Shown: piece by piece, positions 1 to 16,875 of the stretch
How the letters are laid out: every line of letters begins with the position of its first letter
Position numbering within the stretch: the stretch's first letter is position 1
Source of the DNA: Balaenoptera acutorostrata
Lineage: Eukaryota > Chordata > Mammalia > Artiodactyla > Balaenopteridae
Assembly: GCF_949987535.1 (NCBI RefSeq)
Contig: NC_080065.1
Location: 37,921,239-37,985,238, forward strand
Direction: 5' to 3'
Length of the DNA: 64,000 nucleotides
The notes under the pieces: model-generated
What the model saw: the letters and a program-made list of their open reading frames with translations, nothing else
The model's database searches: none
Told to the model about the DNA's origin: nothing
Position numbers and translations under genes: made by a program

Positions 1-44
1 GTCAATGATATTTTCCCCTGACATTTTAAATATGATTGATGATC

Positions 45-375
45 TTTTTTTTTTTTAATTAATTTATTTATTTTTGGCTGCACTGGGTCTCTGTTGCTGT
101 GCACGGGCTTTCTCTAGTTGCTGCGAGCGGGGGCTACTCTTCATTGCGTGTGTGGGCTTCTCATTGCGGTGGCTTCTCTTGTTGCGGAGCATGGGCTCTA
201 GGCAGGGGGGGCTTCAGTAGTTGTGGCTCACAGGCTCTAGAGCGTGGGCTCAGTAATTGTGACACACGGGCTTAGTTGCTCCGTGGCATGTGGGACCTTC
301 CCAGACCAGGGCTCGAACCCATGTCCCCTGCAATGGCAGGGAGATTCTTAACCACTGCGCCACCAGAGAAGTCCC
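45..375 (-). mobile_element. CHR-type tRNA-Glu SINE, minus strand
   Basis: It reads, on the plus strand, from a poly-T and 'ggctgcactgggtc' to 'ccaccagagaagtccc', the reverse of the SINE head 'gggacttc...ggtgg'. It is the long CHR form. Flanking direct repeats of tgatgatc at 37-44 and 376-383 mark a target-site duplication. Confidence 0.9.
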
Positions 376-401
376 TGATGATCATTCTTTAATACACTCA
401 A

Positions 402-585
402 ACTTGGTTCTCAAACTTGGTTACATATTGTAATCACCTAGGATTGATTTTAAAATGCCCAATTGCCAGGCTGTATTTCAGATTAATTAAATTGGGATCT
501 CTAAGGGGGGGGGGCACCAAGGTATCACCATTTTTTAAAATTCCCAGGTGCTTCCAATATGCAACCACATTTGAGAACCAGGGTT
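402..585 (+). mobile_element. MER5A-like hAT-Charlie nonautonomous DNA transposon
   Basis: The ends are inverted repeats: 'ggttctcaaactt' near 405 and 'tttgagaacca' near 570. Internal phrases such as 'taatcaccta' and 'ttcccaggtgcttccaatatg' resemble MER5A. The copy is old and diverged, with a ten-base G run at about 506-515. Assignment is from memory of the family. Confidence 0.7.
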
Positions 586-1546
586 ATAATAACAATTGAA
601 ATTTTAAAATAATGTTTTGGGAGATCATAGATCAAAAAAGCTAAACTAACACAATCTCTAACATTGTTATCAACTATATTAATCTGCCTTCCTCAAAAAA
701 TGAGTAGAGAAAAATCTAAGAAATTTCAAAAAACAAGAAACTCTCATCACAGAACATCAGCCTCAGTTACTTAAATTCCTTGTGGCTGATGCTTCAGAGA
801 AACATGCAGAAATCCTTAAACACACACATTAAAAGAGTAACCTGAGCTACCAGCCAAAATGAGCTGATAATCATAGACACACATTCATTGTTCTTTCCAT
901 ACACACATGAGGAAGCACCAATCAGGAATGTAAAGAACCACACTCATAAATCAACTGATTACAGTCCTTTTTCCAAGCTAATTCCAAGAGGTTTCTTCCT
1001 TGATCTAAGTCATTAGTAAATGAAAACTGTCTGCATTTCACAAGCATGTTTAAACATCACAGGTTTTGTATTCCATAATAGAAGAAAATGTGATTGACTA
1101 CTCATGGGGTCACATGACTAATCAAGAGAGGATTTTAATCACTGTGAATAAGAAAATAATAGAATTAACATAAAATTAATGAACTTAATTGTTCTTTCTA
1201 GTTATAAAATCTTAGTTATAATAAATATTTGTATTTCTTACTTTTATCAGAGCATAATTAACCCATTCTTTTTTACCTTCCTCAGTTTTCTATTCCTCCA
1301 TGGAAAATTATGCTTTGACCCCGATCTTACCTATTTTTAGTCCCAACTACACAGTAAACTGGCAAAGCTTAATATTTTCAGTATTTCCTTTATTAGAATT
1401 TGATTGAAATAAGAAATACACATCAAAATATTTATTTTTGTAACAATTATATTTGCACTCAAAGCAATTTGACAAGATTTTTCTTAATACTTCAAGAATA
1501 ACTATCCTGACCCAGGCATAATTCAGAAAAAAACATGTCTACTTAC

Positions 1547-1622
1547 TGGTATCATCCAGTTAGCCAGGTCACCATATTTGGAAACCTGCATGGCTCCTAG
1601 CATTGTGAGATTGACATGTCCC
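1547..1622 (-). CDS. OXCT1: OXCT1 exon, about residues 391-416 (C-terminal domain)
   Basis: Read on the minus strand, a TTTCTCAG acceptor is followed by 76 nt and then the strong donor GTAAGT. The first base completes a Gly codon begun in the previous exon (2229-2301). Then come 25 codons, including [20 protein letters not shown], ending NWMIP. This is highly conserved SCOT C-terminal-domain sequence. The next exon should begin with GK(M/L)VKGMGGAM, which is not in the window because the following intron runs past base 1. The exon ends in phase 0. It overlaps a 60-codon chance frame in a different reading frame, which was ignored. Confidence 0.96.
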
Positions 1623-2362
<740 letters not shown>

Positions 2363-3579
2363 TTAGATTTCTAAGAATGGAAATCATGGTAGAGACAGAG
2401 GTCTATACCTTCTCTGTTTCCTACAGAACTAAGGGTCCCTTAAGCAAAATGCGGCAGCAACAGGGGTATGGGAGACACAGTGGGAACTGTTAACCTATGA
2501 AGAAGAGCATTTTGTCACTAACATTGTTCAGATTTGCCCTTGCACGGTGATAATAAAAAGCAGCCCAACTTTTAATTTTATTATTGTTTTGAAATTCTCT
2601 ACAGACAATGCACCCCTCTACTGCCTATTATTACATAACCATCCCCGCCTCCCACCAGACTTAGTCCCTTCACAAGCCCCTGTTAAATGCTAACAGGAGT
2701 GACAGGAAAGGAGTTCCTGGGATGCACCTGTCAAAACCCATGCTACTGTAAGTCACTGGAGCAAAGATATTGTGGAACAGACATGAAGAAATACAACTTG
2801 AAGGGAGTGACACAGGAGATGCTCCTCAGATATTTCTTAAAATTCAGTAAATAACCTAGAAAGAGAGGTCCCACCTAACTCCTTAACATCACTGGGACTA
2901 AATCTCTTCTTCAATCTCTCTCTGTCTCTGCTTCATTTTTCTTCCCTTGCCCCTATGTTTCTATTAAAACCAAAGAAGGTCCTCTTGGAAGGACCTCTCA
3001 CAAAACTTACATCTCATAATAAAAGTCCAGAACTGGAAAAGTTCTTCAAGGTCATCCAGTCCCCACATAACCTATAATACCACCTGACTCAAACTTGAGC
3101 TGCTTTTTTCTTGTGACCTGTCTGTGCAGGAGCTTTAGGTGCCTAGGAGAAGCTTCTGGTCTCAATAGAAAAGTGCTCACATGCCACTTAGCCAAAGGTA
3201 AGTCAACTGTCTGATAACACCTCATGCCATGGCCCCAGCGTGATAGGCCAGACAAAGAGAAGGAGAAGAAAAGTGATTCCAAGATTAGAACAGAGAGAAG
3301 CTTTTGGACACAACAGGACCAGACCGATCTGATCGTGCCCAGCTGTGCAACAACAGCTATAACCTCAACTTCTCAAGTCTTCCCTGAGAGTTAACTTCTC
3401 CACCAATACCCCGCTCCATTTGAGCTCAACTGTAAAGCAAGGGTAAGACTATTTATATCATGCTGAATTATTTATTGGCCAAAAAAGTTTGATTCTAAAC
3501 AAAGGAAACATTTTCACATCTTTTAAAGGACCACAAAGCTGAAAAGCTTTGGAAAATACTTTCTGGTGCAGTTAGTAGG

Positions 3580-3720
3580 GGCTGGCTTTTAGACAGCACA
3601 TACTATTTGGAGAATTAAATGAAATAGTGCATGTGAAGTCTTTAACTCTAGTACCTGGCATAGAGAAAGGACTCTGCAAACATTAACTTTTATTATTGTC
3701 ATTGTTATTATTCCTCACTG
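3580..3720 (+). repeat. MIR-like SINE fragment
   Basis: 'gagaattaaatgaaatagtg' followed by 'tagtacctggcatag' and a TTATTATT-rich tail is typical of the MIR 3' half. It is old and diverged. Confidence 0.55.
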
Positions 3721-4591
3721 CAAATCTACTTGTGGAAAAGACAGTGCCATCACCCCTTTAGGGATAAATGCTACAGGGGCAAGCAATTCACTTTTATGGT
3801 GGGGTTATACACCAGCCCGTGAACTCCAGGTTTCAGGACAAGTGTAATACAACTAAACCTTATTCCTAACACAACTTTCACGTCCAGCAAATACAGTTCC
3901 TCGCCAATCCTGTGAGGTGGAGAGGCAAGGAAGAACTTGCAGGCTGAAAATGCAGAGAAACAGAAAAATCTCATTTCTTTGTTCTCTATGTGATAAATCA
4001 CAATGACTTCCAAAAGGCCATCTCAACCAGCTGGTAGTACATAGAAGGCATTATTTACCACTTTATAGGAAACTTTGAGATCAATGCAGAGAGCTTCAGC
4101 TCTCCCCATGCGATTTATGAAGGATGGCTTAATTAAAGAGCCCAGAAAATAATTCTTATGAAACAAAGTTATTGTCAGGCCCCTGCTAACACATTCTGGC
4201 ATCTTATAAATATATTCTTTGGAAGCAAAGTTAATTTTCATCATTTTTAATATCCAAAATCTAAACAAAAAAAGGTATCCTAAAGTTGAATCCATGCTTT
4301 TCAAATGCAACGTCCAAATTCAGTCAAGAAGCAATTATAATCAATAATACAATCAATATCTTAAAGAAAAGGGTCTTTCTTATTTGATTTTTCCTAATTG
4401 ATTTCTGTCTCCTCCAAATTTGCTCTGCGTATGTCTATATCCTCTAATGATATTCAGGCAATAGAGTTATTCAATTTCATAGTTTTGAGTCCTTTGGCTC
4501 ATGATGTAACATGTCATTCACTCAATATCAAGTAAATGTCTACTCTATGCCTTGAACAATGTTACACACAAAATGCAGATGCCCTAAACGA

Positions 4592-4757
4592 ATGGTTCTC
4601 AAACTTTAACACCCATCAGAATCACATGGAGGGCTTATAAAAATGCAGACTGCTGAGCTCAACTCCCTAGAGTCTGAGAATTTCCATCGCTAACAAGTCC
4701 CCAGTGATGGGGATACTAATGCTGTGGCTCTGGGGACCACACTTTGAGAACCACTGC
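4592..4757 (+). mobile_element. MER5A-like hAT-Charlie element
   Basis: The inverted ends are 'tggttctcaaacttt' and 'actttgagaaccactg'. The internal 'cacccatcagaatcacatgg' and 'aaaatgcagactgctgagct' are MER5A features. Confidence 0.85.
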
Positions 4758-5194
4758 CCCAAGAAAAAGGAACATAATGCCCAGCAAGAGAGATGAATAT
4801 ACACAAATAATTACACGGCAAAATGTGGTATGCTGATGAGACACTAGATGTGTTGTGGGTTCAAAGGAGGAGCACTTCTGAGCCACAGAAGGATCTGGAG
4901 AGGACAAATGAACTGGGATTTCAAGGATAGGTATAATGCATTTCAATAGGACATTACCAATAAAGAGATGGGGATAAAAAAGGAGGGGACAGAACAAAAC
5001 AAAAAATGAAAGGCACAGGAAGAGCAAAGTCATGGAGGAAGGAAAGCACGAGTCACGGTCAGAAAAGATCCAGCAGTTCAGTATGGGTGGACTCAGAAGG
5101 CCTTGTAGGGCGTAGAGAAAGATAAATTTGAAAAGGTCAGTCACAACCATTAGATAGATCTTGAATGCCATACTATTTGAACTTTAATGTTCAA

Positions 5195-5415
5195 GCCTGT
5201 GATTCTTCAGATGTGGCACACAGACCTCTACAGCAGGCACTATTGATGCTGGGAGCTGGATAACTGTTCTGGTTATTGCAGGATATTTAACAGCATCCCT
5301 GGCCTCTACCCACTAAATGCCAGTAACACTGGCAATCAAAAATGTCTCCAGACATTGTCAAATGTCCCCAGGGGAGAGAAATCACCCCTCTTTCCCACTG
5401 AAAACCACTGCTCTA
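5195..5415 (+). mobile_element. MER20-like hAT-Charlie element
   Basis: It contains 'ttaacagcatccctggcctc', 'tacccactaaatgccagtaa' and 'aaaatgtctccagacattgt', all strong MER20 phrases, with a decayed 'gaaaaccactgctc' end. Confidence 0.85.
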
Positions 5416-5769
5416 GAGGTACATGGCAGGAACCAGGGATATTCAAAAGCCATGAGATTAACACGGTGGTTCTTTCTAAGTAGTTTTAATCAAAAGGAAG
5501 TCATTTAAAACATTATTTTGATATTAAAATAAGAAAATAATATTAAGAAATAGGAAAGAATGCAAAATGCACATTAATATGAAAGCTAACATGAGATTTA
5601 TTAGAAATTTCACAATTCCATTGGGATACTGCAAACCTTCCTGGGACCTTGGAAATGTTCTAAGCACTGCCTTATGCACCTCTGTAAAACTCAGGTTATC
5701 AGTGGATATAGCTCAACATGCAGAGAAAAAGGCCAGGGGCCAGGAGCAGGAGACCATGTGTTAGTCCAG

Positions 5770-5930
5770 ACCCTAGCAACATGATCTTGAGAACATCACT
5801 TCACTTTTCTGGGCTTGAGTTTCCCAATCTGTACAACAAGTTTTCACTTGAGGTTCAAATGATTTAATATATTTGAAAAAAGTATGCTGTAAGCTATGTA
5901 GTGCTATACAAGTGGTCATTCATTGTTATA
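5770..5930 (+). repeat. MIR-like SINE fragment
   Basis: 'cttgagaacatcacttcact', 'gggcttgagtttcccaatct' and a following 'gaggttcaaatgatttaata' resemble the MIR core and 3' region. Confidence 0.65.
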
Positions 5931-7866
5931 TAACCATATGAAATTATTATTTAGAAAAAGGGATCCTTAGAAATAGCTGTATTATTATTTTAAAATTTTA
6001 ATATACTGATTATGCCCAGAAACATAACTCTTTATATGCCTTCCAAGGGATTTCTATAAAAATCGTTTCAAATTAACACAAACAATGGGCTGATCTTCCT
6101 GGTAATTTCCAAACTTGGGGAATTGAGGAACCACCAATTTATATTCTGGGTTCTCAAGTTCAAAGTATTTCCTCCCTAACTTAGTTCCAAAGTCAAAAGC
6201 ATCATAAATTCCAAAGAGGACTTTGATGAAAGAGATAGGATATTATTAAACTATTCTGCAGCCTGGCTTCCCAAAAGCAATGAATTCTTGTTTTACAAAG
6301 TAGTTGAAGATAATACGTGGTATCTCAGAAGTTGACATCTAAAACTGGTGGCTTCATCAGGATCGAGCTAAGCTCAATGGAATCAGAAACGCCTACTGTC
6401 CAATATGTCATTGAAAAGATTAACTACTTTTCCAAAGAAAGTGGGTTTTATGAGCTCAAGCCTGATATTTGGAAAATGGAGTTATTCATTTTGCAAATAA
6501 CTCACTAACATTAATTAATTAAACCAAGCAGCAAATATTTTCACAGATCAACGAGCTACTGCTAAAGGGTACAGTACAATTAAATTACAGCCTTGGTTAA
6601 ATGTCATTGCTTTACCACAGTGGGCCTTTCAGAGTTGAGTCGTGTTAACTAATTCAACTATTCAACCAGAAGCTGTTTTACTTTCAAAAATCCTAAGCAT
6701 CAAACATCAGTTCTACTTGGCAGCTGGCCTTTATGTTCAGCTCTTACTTCTTCTCTTCTGAAATTTACACACAGTTTTTGAACATGAAGTAACAATAATA
6801 CTTTTGCGGGGGTAGAGTGAATAGGAGTAGAAGAATAGTAAAGAAAAGCACGCTAGAATATAAAAATTAGCTTCTTATGGACAGCCCCATCCTAAGGATA
6901 ATCTTTAGCCCTAACACGGTGGCAGCGCTGCCTCACGCCTGGGCAAAAGGTCTGACCTGTTCTTCCTCCTCTAGGCTGCTGCTACATGTGACCCTACGTC
7001 CCAGTCAAATAAAAGGCTAATAGTAAAAGGCAAAGCATATGAATGCAGGAATAAAGGAGAAGACATAGAGTCCCCAGTACAAAGAAGCTCTGTATTTATT
7101 ACTTACATCACTGGGTTGCACTGAGTGGCAGAGTACATCCTTAAGCACCCTTGAACCTTTGAAGGATGCTCTCTGAACTCTGATGTCGATTACAGGACAG
7201 TAAGTATCAACCACAGCAAAAACCTCAGTGCACCAGATCTTGGTTTTGGCCCCTATGGATCCACTCCCCACCTTCTCATCATGAGAGAGCAGACCTATTT
7301 CAACCTGGGATTGGCCAATGGGAGGCACAAGCAGGAGACCCAGCAGGGAAGACCTCCATTCTCACCCTCACCCAGGTTTCTGCAAGATGGTCTTGTTCCT
7401 CTACAAAGACCCTGCTTCCTGTTAGGTGGCCCTCTCCCACAGCTGCCCCTTAAGGCCTAGGAGTGATAAGAACTCCCTGTGGTGCTTCAGCATCCTTTCT
7501 GGTTTCCCTTAATCTTGTCTGCACCCTTGTAAACTGTCCCTTCCTTTAGTTCTCCTTGTTACCCCACCTGAGAGTGCTCTCAGGACGCTGACTGATTGAC
7601 CCACCAAAGCTCCTACCATTATATGTAGCCCCTCCTGCAATTTCTCCTTTATCTTACTCTGCCCTAAATAGGGGAGACCTCTGACAGGCAACCCAGACCA
7701 AGAGGGCACTAGGAAGGCTTATCTCTCACTTCCTCCATGAAAAACACAGTGGCATACTCTCCAGGAAAAGACAAAGAATCAAGCCCAACTCTTTGCTATT
7801 ACTTGGCAGAGAACTAAATTAATAGCAAAGGAAAAGGCTGGAAAAACATGTAACGAGTGAGTTTAC

Positions 7867-7915
7867 CTGCATTGATTAGATCTGCATCAACTTCATTTTC
7901 TAATGGGTAAGGACC
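7867..7915 (-). CDS. OXCT1: OXCT1 exon, about residues 351-367 (small 49-nt exon)
   Basis: The acceptor is GACAG and the donor GTAAAC. The 49 nt encode GPYPLENEVDADLINA plus the first base of a Gly codon, which the next exon completes. The exon directly follows the catalytic segment and matches SCOT 'LGLGPYP...DADLINAGK'. It is too short to have been found as an open frame. It was located by its match to SCOT and by exact phase continuity on both sides. Confidence 0.95.
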
Positions 7916-9849
<1,934 letters not shown>

Positions 9850-10403
9850 CTACATGAATAAATCTGAACATAGGCCTTCTTTAAAGGCACTTACTCTGAA
9901 TGTAATCACTGAATAGATTCTCCCACCACCCTCTAGGTATTATTTTGTAATTTTTTCAAAAAGAAAATCTCTTAATCACAGCTTTCCCCATAAAGATATC
10001 AAAGTAGTGGCTTCAGAAAACTAGCCAAGAGGTCATTTTTATTGTAAGACATAGTTAGCAAATTTGGACTGTATTATGATTTATTATGACTGATGACTGA
10101 TATAACATGGCCTGACCTTTGTTTAAAAGCATTTTTCACTATTCAAAACTGCAACTGAAAATAAAGATGATTAAAATATTCTAAAAAGGGCTACCATTTT
10201 TGAATTTTAAAAGAAGTTTTATGACAACATGAAAATGTCTGCCTAAATTGTATAGATTCCTTTGGATCACTGTGATAACATCCATTGGTAACTGAACCTT
10301 CCTTAAGACATAAATAGGATGGTAGGGATGTTTAAGCTTCAGTGAACACATTTGAGACCATATTAAAAAAAAAAGCTGTTGTACAGCATCAAAGAGCTAA
10401 CTG

Positions 10404-10623
10404 GTTGGGATTAGCAGATGCAAACTATTATATATAGAATGGATAAACAACAAGGTCCTACCATATAGCACAGGGAACTATATTCAATATCCTGTGATAA
10501 ACAATAATGAAAAAGAATCTGAAAAAGAATCTATGTATGCATAACTGAGTCACTTTGCTGTACAGCAGAAGTTAAACACAACACTGTAAATCAACTACAC
10601 TTCAATAAAATTTTTTCTAAAAG
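10404..10623 (+). mobile_element. Very short 5'-truncated LINE-1 3' end
   Basis: 'tatatagaatggataaacaa', 'ccatatagcacagggaacta' and 'cactgtaaatcaactacact' are cetartiodactyl L1 3'-UTR phrases. A target-site duplication aagagctaactg flanks it at 10392-10403 and 10624-10635, so the insertion is complete at only about 220 bp. Confidence 0.88.
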
Positions 10624-10755
10624 AAGAGCTAACTGAGGGTATTAAATCTTCTTCCTTAGGTGATCAAAGTTCTGACTTGTATGCAGTGGTGTGGATTCGA
10701 CCTTGCCTCTCAACACAAGCAGGCTGACCAGATCAGAAATACTAACACTGTCTGT

Positions 10756-10880
10756 GGGAATTCCCTGGTGGTTCAGTGGTTAGGACTTGGCACTTTCACT
10801 GCTGTGGGCCTGGGTTTGATCCCTGGTTGGAGAACTAAGATCCTGTAAGCTGTGCACTGTGGCCAAGAAAACAAACAAAA
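10756..10880 (+). mobile_element. Short CHR-type tRNA-derived SINE
   Basis: It begins 'gggaattccctggtggttca' and includes the B-box-like 'ggtttgatccctggttgg' and an A-rich tail. The direct repeats are acactgtctg (10745-10754) and acgctgtctg (10885-10894). Confidence 0.9.
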
Positions 10881-12586
10881 ACTGACGCTGTCTGGAACTG
10901 CTGTCCACTACCACTGCAAACCACAGACTTTGACAGAATTAGTGCAAAGAATGATGGCACTCTGATGAGATTCTAATAACAGTGAGTGCTTTGTGAATGA
11001 AGTCCAGAAAAGATAAAGTTTGTATATGCTGCCATATTACAGACTACAAAGGCCAGCAGGACAACTCAATGTGCCAGGTCACCTCTTGTGAATACAGTAA
11101 GTCTATGAAGCTATGATGATAGCTTCTTGGTTCACCTCTTACCAAATCACAATCTAGTGTAGACTTATTTGTACTTCATTTCTCACAGTGATGCATGGAA
11201 CACACTGAGGTATTAATTCCATTATAATTATAAGCAGGCATTTTCAGGTAAGGGCAACCCAAATTACAAGTTTTATACCCCCCCCTCTTTCATCATATGC
11301 TATAATTTTCTCAGTTCTTTAATATTTTTTAGTGAGTCAGATACCAGGGAGAAAAAAGCCTATGTAATTTGGGTTGAAAAAGAGTAGGTGCTATGGAAAG
11401 ACCATTTATATGAACTGACTTGCAAATATTTTTCATAGGCAATAAAATAACAGTGAATAAAGGATACCTAGAAGCCATTATATCTAAAAATCAGTGTTAT
11501 CATAGAGTCAGTGTTAAAATATCAATGGTAAACCAATTGACTGGAGGTAAGAAGAAACCCAGAGACTAGCTTTCACCTGTTCAGCCCAGTTGGTTGACTC
11601 TATATCTTGCTGATACTGGAGGTGGAAGAGGAAGCACTATTATACTCTCTTCCCCTATGTGAATTCCCACCGTAACTCAATGTATAAACTGAAAGATAAA
11701 GAAAAATGAAGTGGTGGAGGTAAAAAGAAAGTTAAAAAAAAAGAGTTCTCCTGTCAATATCAGTCTGAAAGAAGATTTTTATGGACTAGGGGAAGCTCAG
11801 AGAATGGAGACACATGTCATGTTTCTACTACCTCCTGTCTCAGGCCTTTAAGTATGGCTTTACTGGATTCACCATTCAACAAATATTTATCTTATCATAC
11901 ACTACTTGAATTTATACATATTATTTGTATTATATAGTTCAACAGTTGATGTCTTGAAAATCAGCAAAATGGCGAATAGACTCACTATTATTAAAACATA
12001 TTCAAAATCCAAACACTAATTGTCCTAAATCATCTTCACCTACCTCTTTTTTGACAAAGTATTCAATATCTACAGCAGAATTTGAATCATTCATTGAATA
12101 CCCTTACAAAACATCAGACATAAAAGGGTACATTCACAGAATCTTTGTCAGGGGAAACAAGAGGTTGTTAAGAAGTTGGATCTTTCATTTCAATGAGTAT
12201 GTAAATGTCAGAACACAGAGAAAGTAAATAGCACTGGTTATAAGTAGTATTTCTGAGATTTGAAACCCTCATCTTGGGTAATCTCTTCTCCCAATTACCC
12301 TTAGCCAAATGCCAAATTATACTGAAATTCCTTATATATTAGAGAACAGCTAAGGAAATTTTCAGTCACCATTTTGTTTCAAGAAGGCAAAAGGATTATA
12401 ATTCTAATTTCATTTATCTTGATATCTTTAGGTTATATGCCACATTTGTAAAAATTGATCAATTGCTTTAGAAGTTACAATGGACTAGAAAGGAATCACT
12501 ATGCAGGTCGCCTAGTAACCTGATGAATATGTAAAAAGTGAGGGCTACGTCTTTGCCCAGCCTGCGGGGCAAGGAATAAAGGATAC

Positions 12587-12701
12587 CATACATGCCATCC
12601 TCAAATTCAAGAGCTGCCCGCTTGATGATACGTTCCCTTACATTATCTCCAGGTTTACCAGATGTGGTTTTTACATCTTCCTCTTTCCGGATTGATAAAC
12701 G
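12587..12701 (-). CDS. OXCT1: OXCT1 exon encoding the inter-domain linker, about residues 281-319
   Basis: The acceptor is TTATTTTAAAG. The 115 nt encode 38 codons plus one base: [20 protein letters not shown], then [35 protein letters not shown] is strongly conserved in SCOT and begins the C-terminal domain. The preceding stretch, [14 protein letters not shown], is the hydrophilic linker between the two CoA-transferase domains. It is the most divergent part of the protein seen here, though its length equals my recollection of human SCOT. The donor is GTATCC, clearly weaker than the other donors in the window. The conserved phase with the exon at 9694-9788 still supports this boundary. Confidence 0.95.
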
Positions 12702-14248
<1,547 letters not shown>

Positions 14249-14375
14249 CTAGGCAAAAAGAAAAAAAATTTTAATTACATAGTGAGAGCTTAAACTGAAT
14301 ATTTTTTATTAAAAAAAGATGAAGTATATGCATCTTTACCTCCAACTTAGGCTTGATATACAATGTAAGTATACA

Positions 14376-14462
14376 TATACACGTACACACACACATGCAC
14401 ACACAAATATACATATAAATCAGAGAAAGAATAAATACACACACACACACAAACATACAAAC
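14376..14462. repeat. CA/TA-rich microsatellite
   Basis: It has several short (AC)n runs ('acacacacac', 'cacacacacacac') mixed with 'atacat' units. A minus-strand open frame here is only the low-complexity translation (MCVC-type). Confidence 0.85.
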
Positions 14463-15113
14463 TTCTAGATCCACAAAAATAGAAGAAATTCAAATACATG
14501 TGTCTGAACATAAAATACAGAACATAAAGCTCTAAAACCTTGCTTAAAACAGCCTCAGTTACAAATTTGTCAAATGGTTTGTCAGTACAGCTGCTTGAAC
14601 TTTCACAAATTGCAACTCAACTATGCAAAATTTGAAAGCACATTCCTTAAACCCAGATTTTCAAAATTAATGGGAAATTTATCATATCAAAGACAAAAAT
14701 CTGTAACAACATCTGCTTGGTCAATTGCTTTTTAAATATAGATACAAATGCTATTTGTAACCATTTTTAATTATTCCTGTTATTAGCTTCCTAGGATCGT
14801 GATAGAACTGCAATTGCTGAGATAATTTTACTTTAAGATTGATCATTAATTTCAATATGGAAATTTGAAAAAGGAAATATTAACTAATAACTGGAAATTC
14901 TAAAAATCAAAACTAAAGTTATTCACAGAGCAAAGGGGAATTTATAGCAATACTGAATGCCCCAAGTTAGTCTGCTATTTTAGAATTCATTTTTAAAGAA
15001 GAGAAAAGAAATCATATTTTTACATCAACATAAAAAAAAAACAAACCTCAGAATAACAAGGATCAAGAAAAACTACAGTCAACATCGTTGAGATCAAAAA
15101 ATTATATTTCTGG

Positions 15114-15368
15114 GGGCTTCCCTGGTGGTCCAGTGGTTAAGAATCTGCCTTCCAATGCAGGGGATGCAGGTTCAATCTCTGGTCGGGGAACTAAGATCCC
15201 AGCATGCCGTGGGGCAAGTAAGCCCGCGTGCCACAACTACTGAGTCCACGCTCTCTTGAACCTGAACGCCACAACTAGAGAGAAGCCCATGTGTTGCAAC
15301 TAAGACCCAATGCAGCCAAATAAATAAATTAATTAATTAATTTAAAAAACATTTTTTTAATTAAAAAC
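15114..15368 (+). mobile_element. Long CHR-type SINE
   Basis: It begins 'gggcttccctggtggtccag' and includes 'ccacaactactgagtccacg' and an A/T-rich tail. The target-site duplication aaaattat(a/c)tttctgg lies at 15098-15113 and 15369-15384, with one mismatch. Confidence 0.92.
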
Positions 15369-16134
15369 AAAATTATCTTTCTGGTGCCAAGAAAAATATC
15401 GTCTTGAAGACTGAGAGTGCTCAGCTTAATAGACGTCATACCCAAAGCAAAGAACTATCTGCAAATGAACTGACTTGTACAAGGAGAGTTGTATTATACT
15501 GTCTCCTTAAACTAGTAACTGAACTCTCCAGAAGTTTTTGAGGTTAAGCACCCCCCTTCCTTTCTGCTATTCTATCATGTATGCCCACACCACACTCCCT
15601 CCACAACGAAAGAATAACAGGGATTAACAAGAGTCATTTTCATTATTGTGCACTACTTCTAAATAGCTGAAGAAGAATAGGAAGCAATGGATAAAACCTA
15701 TCTTCTCTGATAAACAGAAGGATCTTAACAAAAATAAAACAGAAACTCCAAGGAAGAGTCAATAAACATGTGGGCATCCAAGTTGAAATAGTGGGTAGAA
15801 ATGTCCATCTATATTCATATGAGAATGAGTCAGAAGGCAAGGGGACTCCCCATCACTGTACTCCATATCTTCTCCTCCAAACTTCTCTATGCTCTGATAT
15901 ACCAAGAGCATAGCCTTCACTTTTTTACATATTCATCAGGTTAGTAGGCCTCCTGCATATTGATTCTTTTCTAGCCCAATGCAACCAAGGTGGTGACCAG
16001 GTAAACAGGAGGTGGACACAGGAAATGCAGAGCAGCTAAGCACTACTTCTACCTCTTCAACTAGTTGGAAATTTCAGCCATTAGGGTTCATTCACATCTT
16101 TACACTTATTCGATTCAAGCCTTCAAAGAAGTTC

Positions 16135-16512
16135 TTGACTTTAAAAATTTATCCTGAGGATATATGTGAAGAATTACTATTCATGAAAATATTGGCCATG
16201 GCATTTGTTAAAATAACAATGAGTTGGAAACAACCTAAAGCATCAACAGTAGAATAAGGGTAAAATATATATGGTGCATCCACATGATAAATCAGTATTA
16301 TGGCTCTCATAATATTTAATGACATCTCATAATATAATGCTTCATAAAAATGCAAGATTCTATATAAATATTTACAGATATGCTCTTTGGCTCAATTATT
16401 TCTATATCTACCAAAAACTGAGAGGAAAAACACATAGGAAATTAACAGTGAAATGTTAATCATTTTTATCCCTGGGTGACAGTACCAAGTTATTTTTGTT
16501 TAACTTTACTTT
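16135..16512 (+). mobile_element. Old LINE-1 fragment
   Basis: 'ttatcctgaggatatatgtg', 'gagttggaaacaacctaaag' and 'ggtgcatccacatgataaat' resemble the ORF2 C-terminal/3' region of an old mammalian L1. The frame 'MSWKQPKAS' matches the L1 'SWKQPKCPS' motif. Heavily decayed. Confidence 0.65.
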
Positions 16513-16794
16513 TATAATCAAGAGGTGAAAAACCTACAATTTTTTTTAAAAAGCTGCAATAGACATTAAGTAGATAGTTTCCAAAACTAGGAAATACAAA
16601 AGTGGAGGATGTGATAAATTGCTTAGTTAGCCATGTACCAAAAGGACATGTTAAAAAGAAAATAGAGACTTAAGAAAAACTGTGATTTCTAAACTCTAAA
16701 AGCACTTACAACATTATGAAATAAGTTATGGAAACACTTTTTGTTTACATTTTTGAAGATAATATAAATTATTCTCCATACCTAATGCTATTTC

Positions 16795-16875
16795 AAAAGT
16801 TCAGGCCCTCCTGTCTCTTGCTTGAATTATTGCATCAGCTTCCTAATAGGTATCCCTGCATCTACCCTTCAGCAG
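16795..16875 (+). mobile_element. L2 (LINE-2) fragment
   Basis: 'gcttgaattattgcatcagc' and 'ttcctaataggtatccctgc' match the L2 phrase 'cctggattattgcaatagcctcctaactggtctccctgc'. Confidence 0.7.

Larger units (their letters stand above)
1..1546 (-). other. OXCT1: OXCT1 partial intron (downstream of exon 1547-1622)
   Basis: Intronic. It contains a minus-strand CHR SINE (45-375) and a hAT-type element (about 402-585). Bases 590-1546 are AT-rich unique sequence in which nothing was recognised. Confidence 0.85.

Noticed and set aside
4716..5171. A 151-codon minus-strand open frame rich in Leu, Phe and Ser
   Set aside because: Part overlaps a MER5A-like element and the translation is the usual product of A-rich plus-strand sequence. 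No family match; not supported as an OXCT1 exon.
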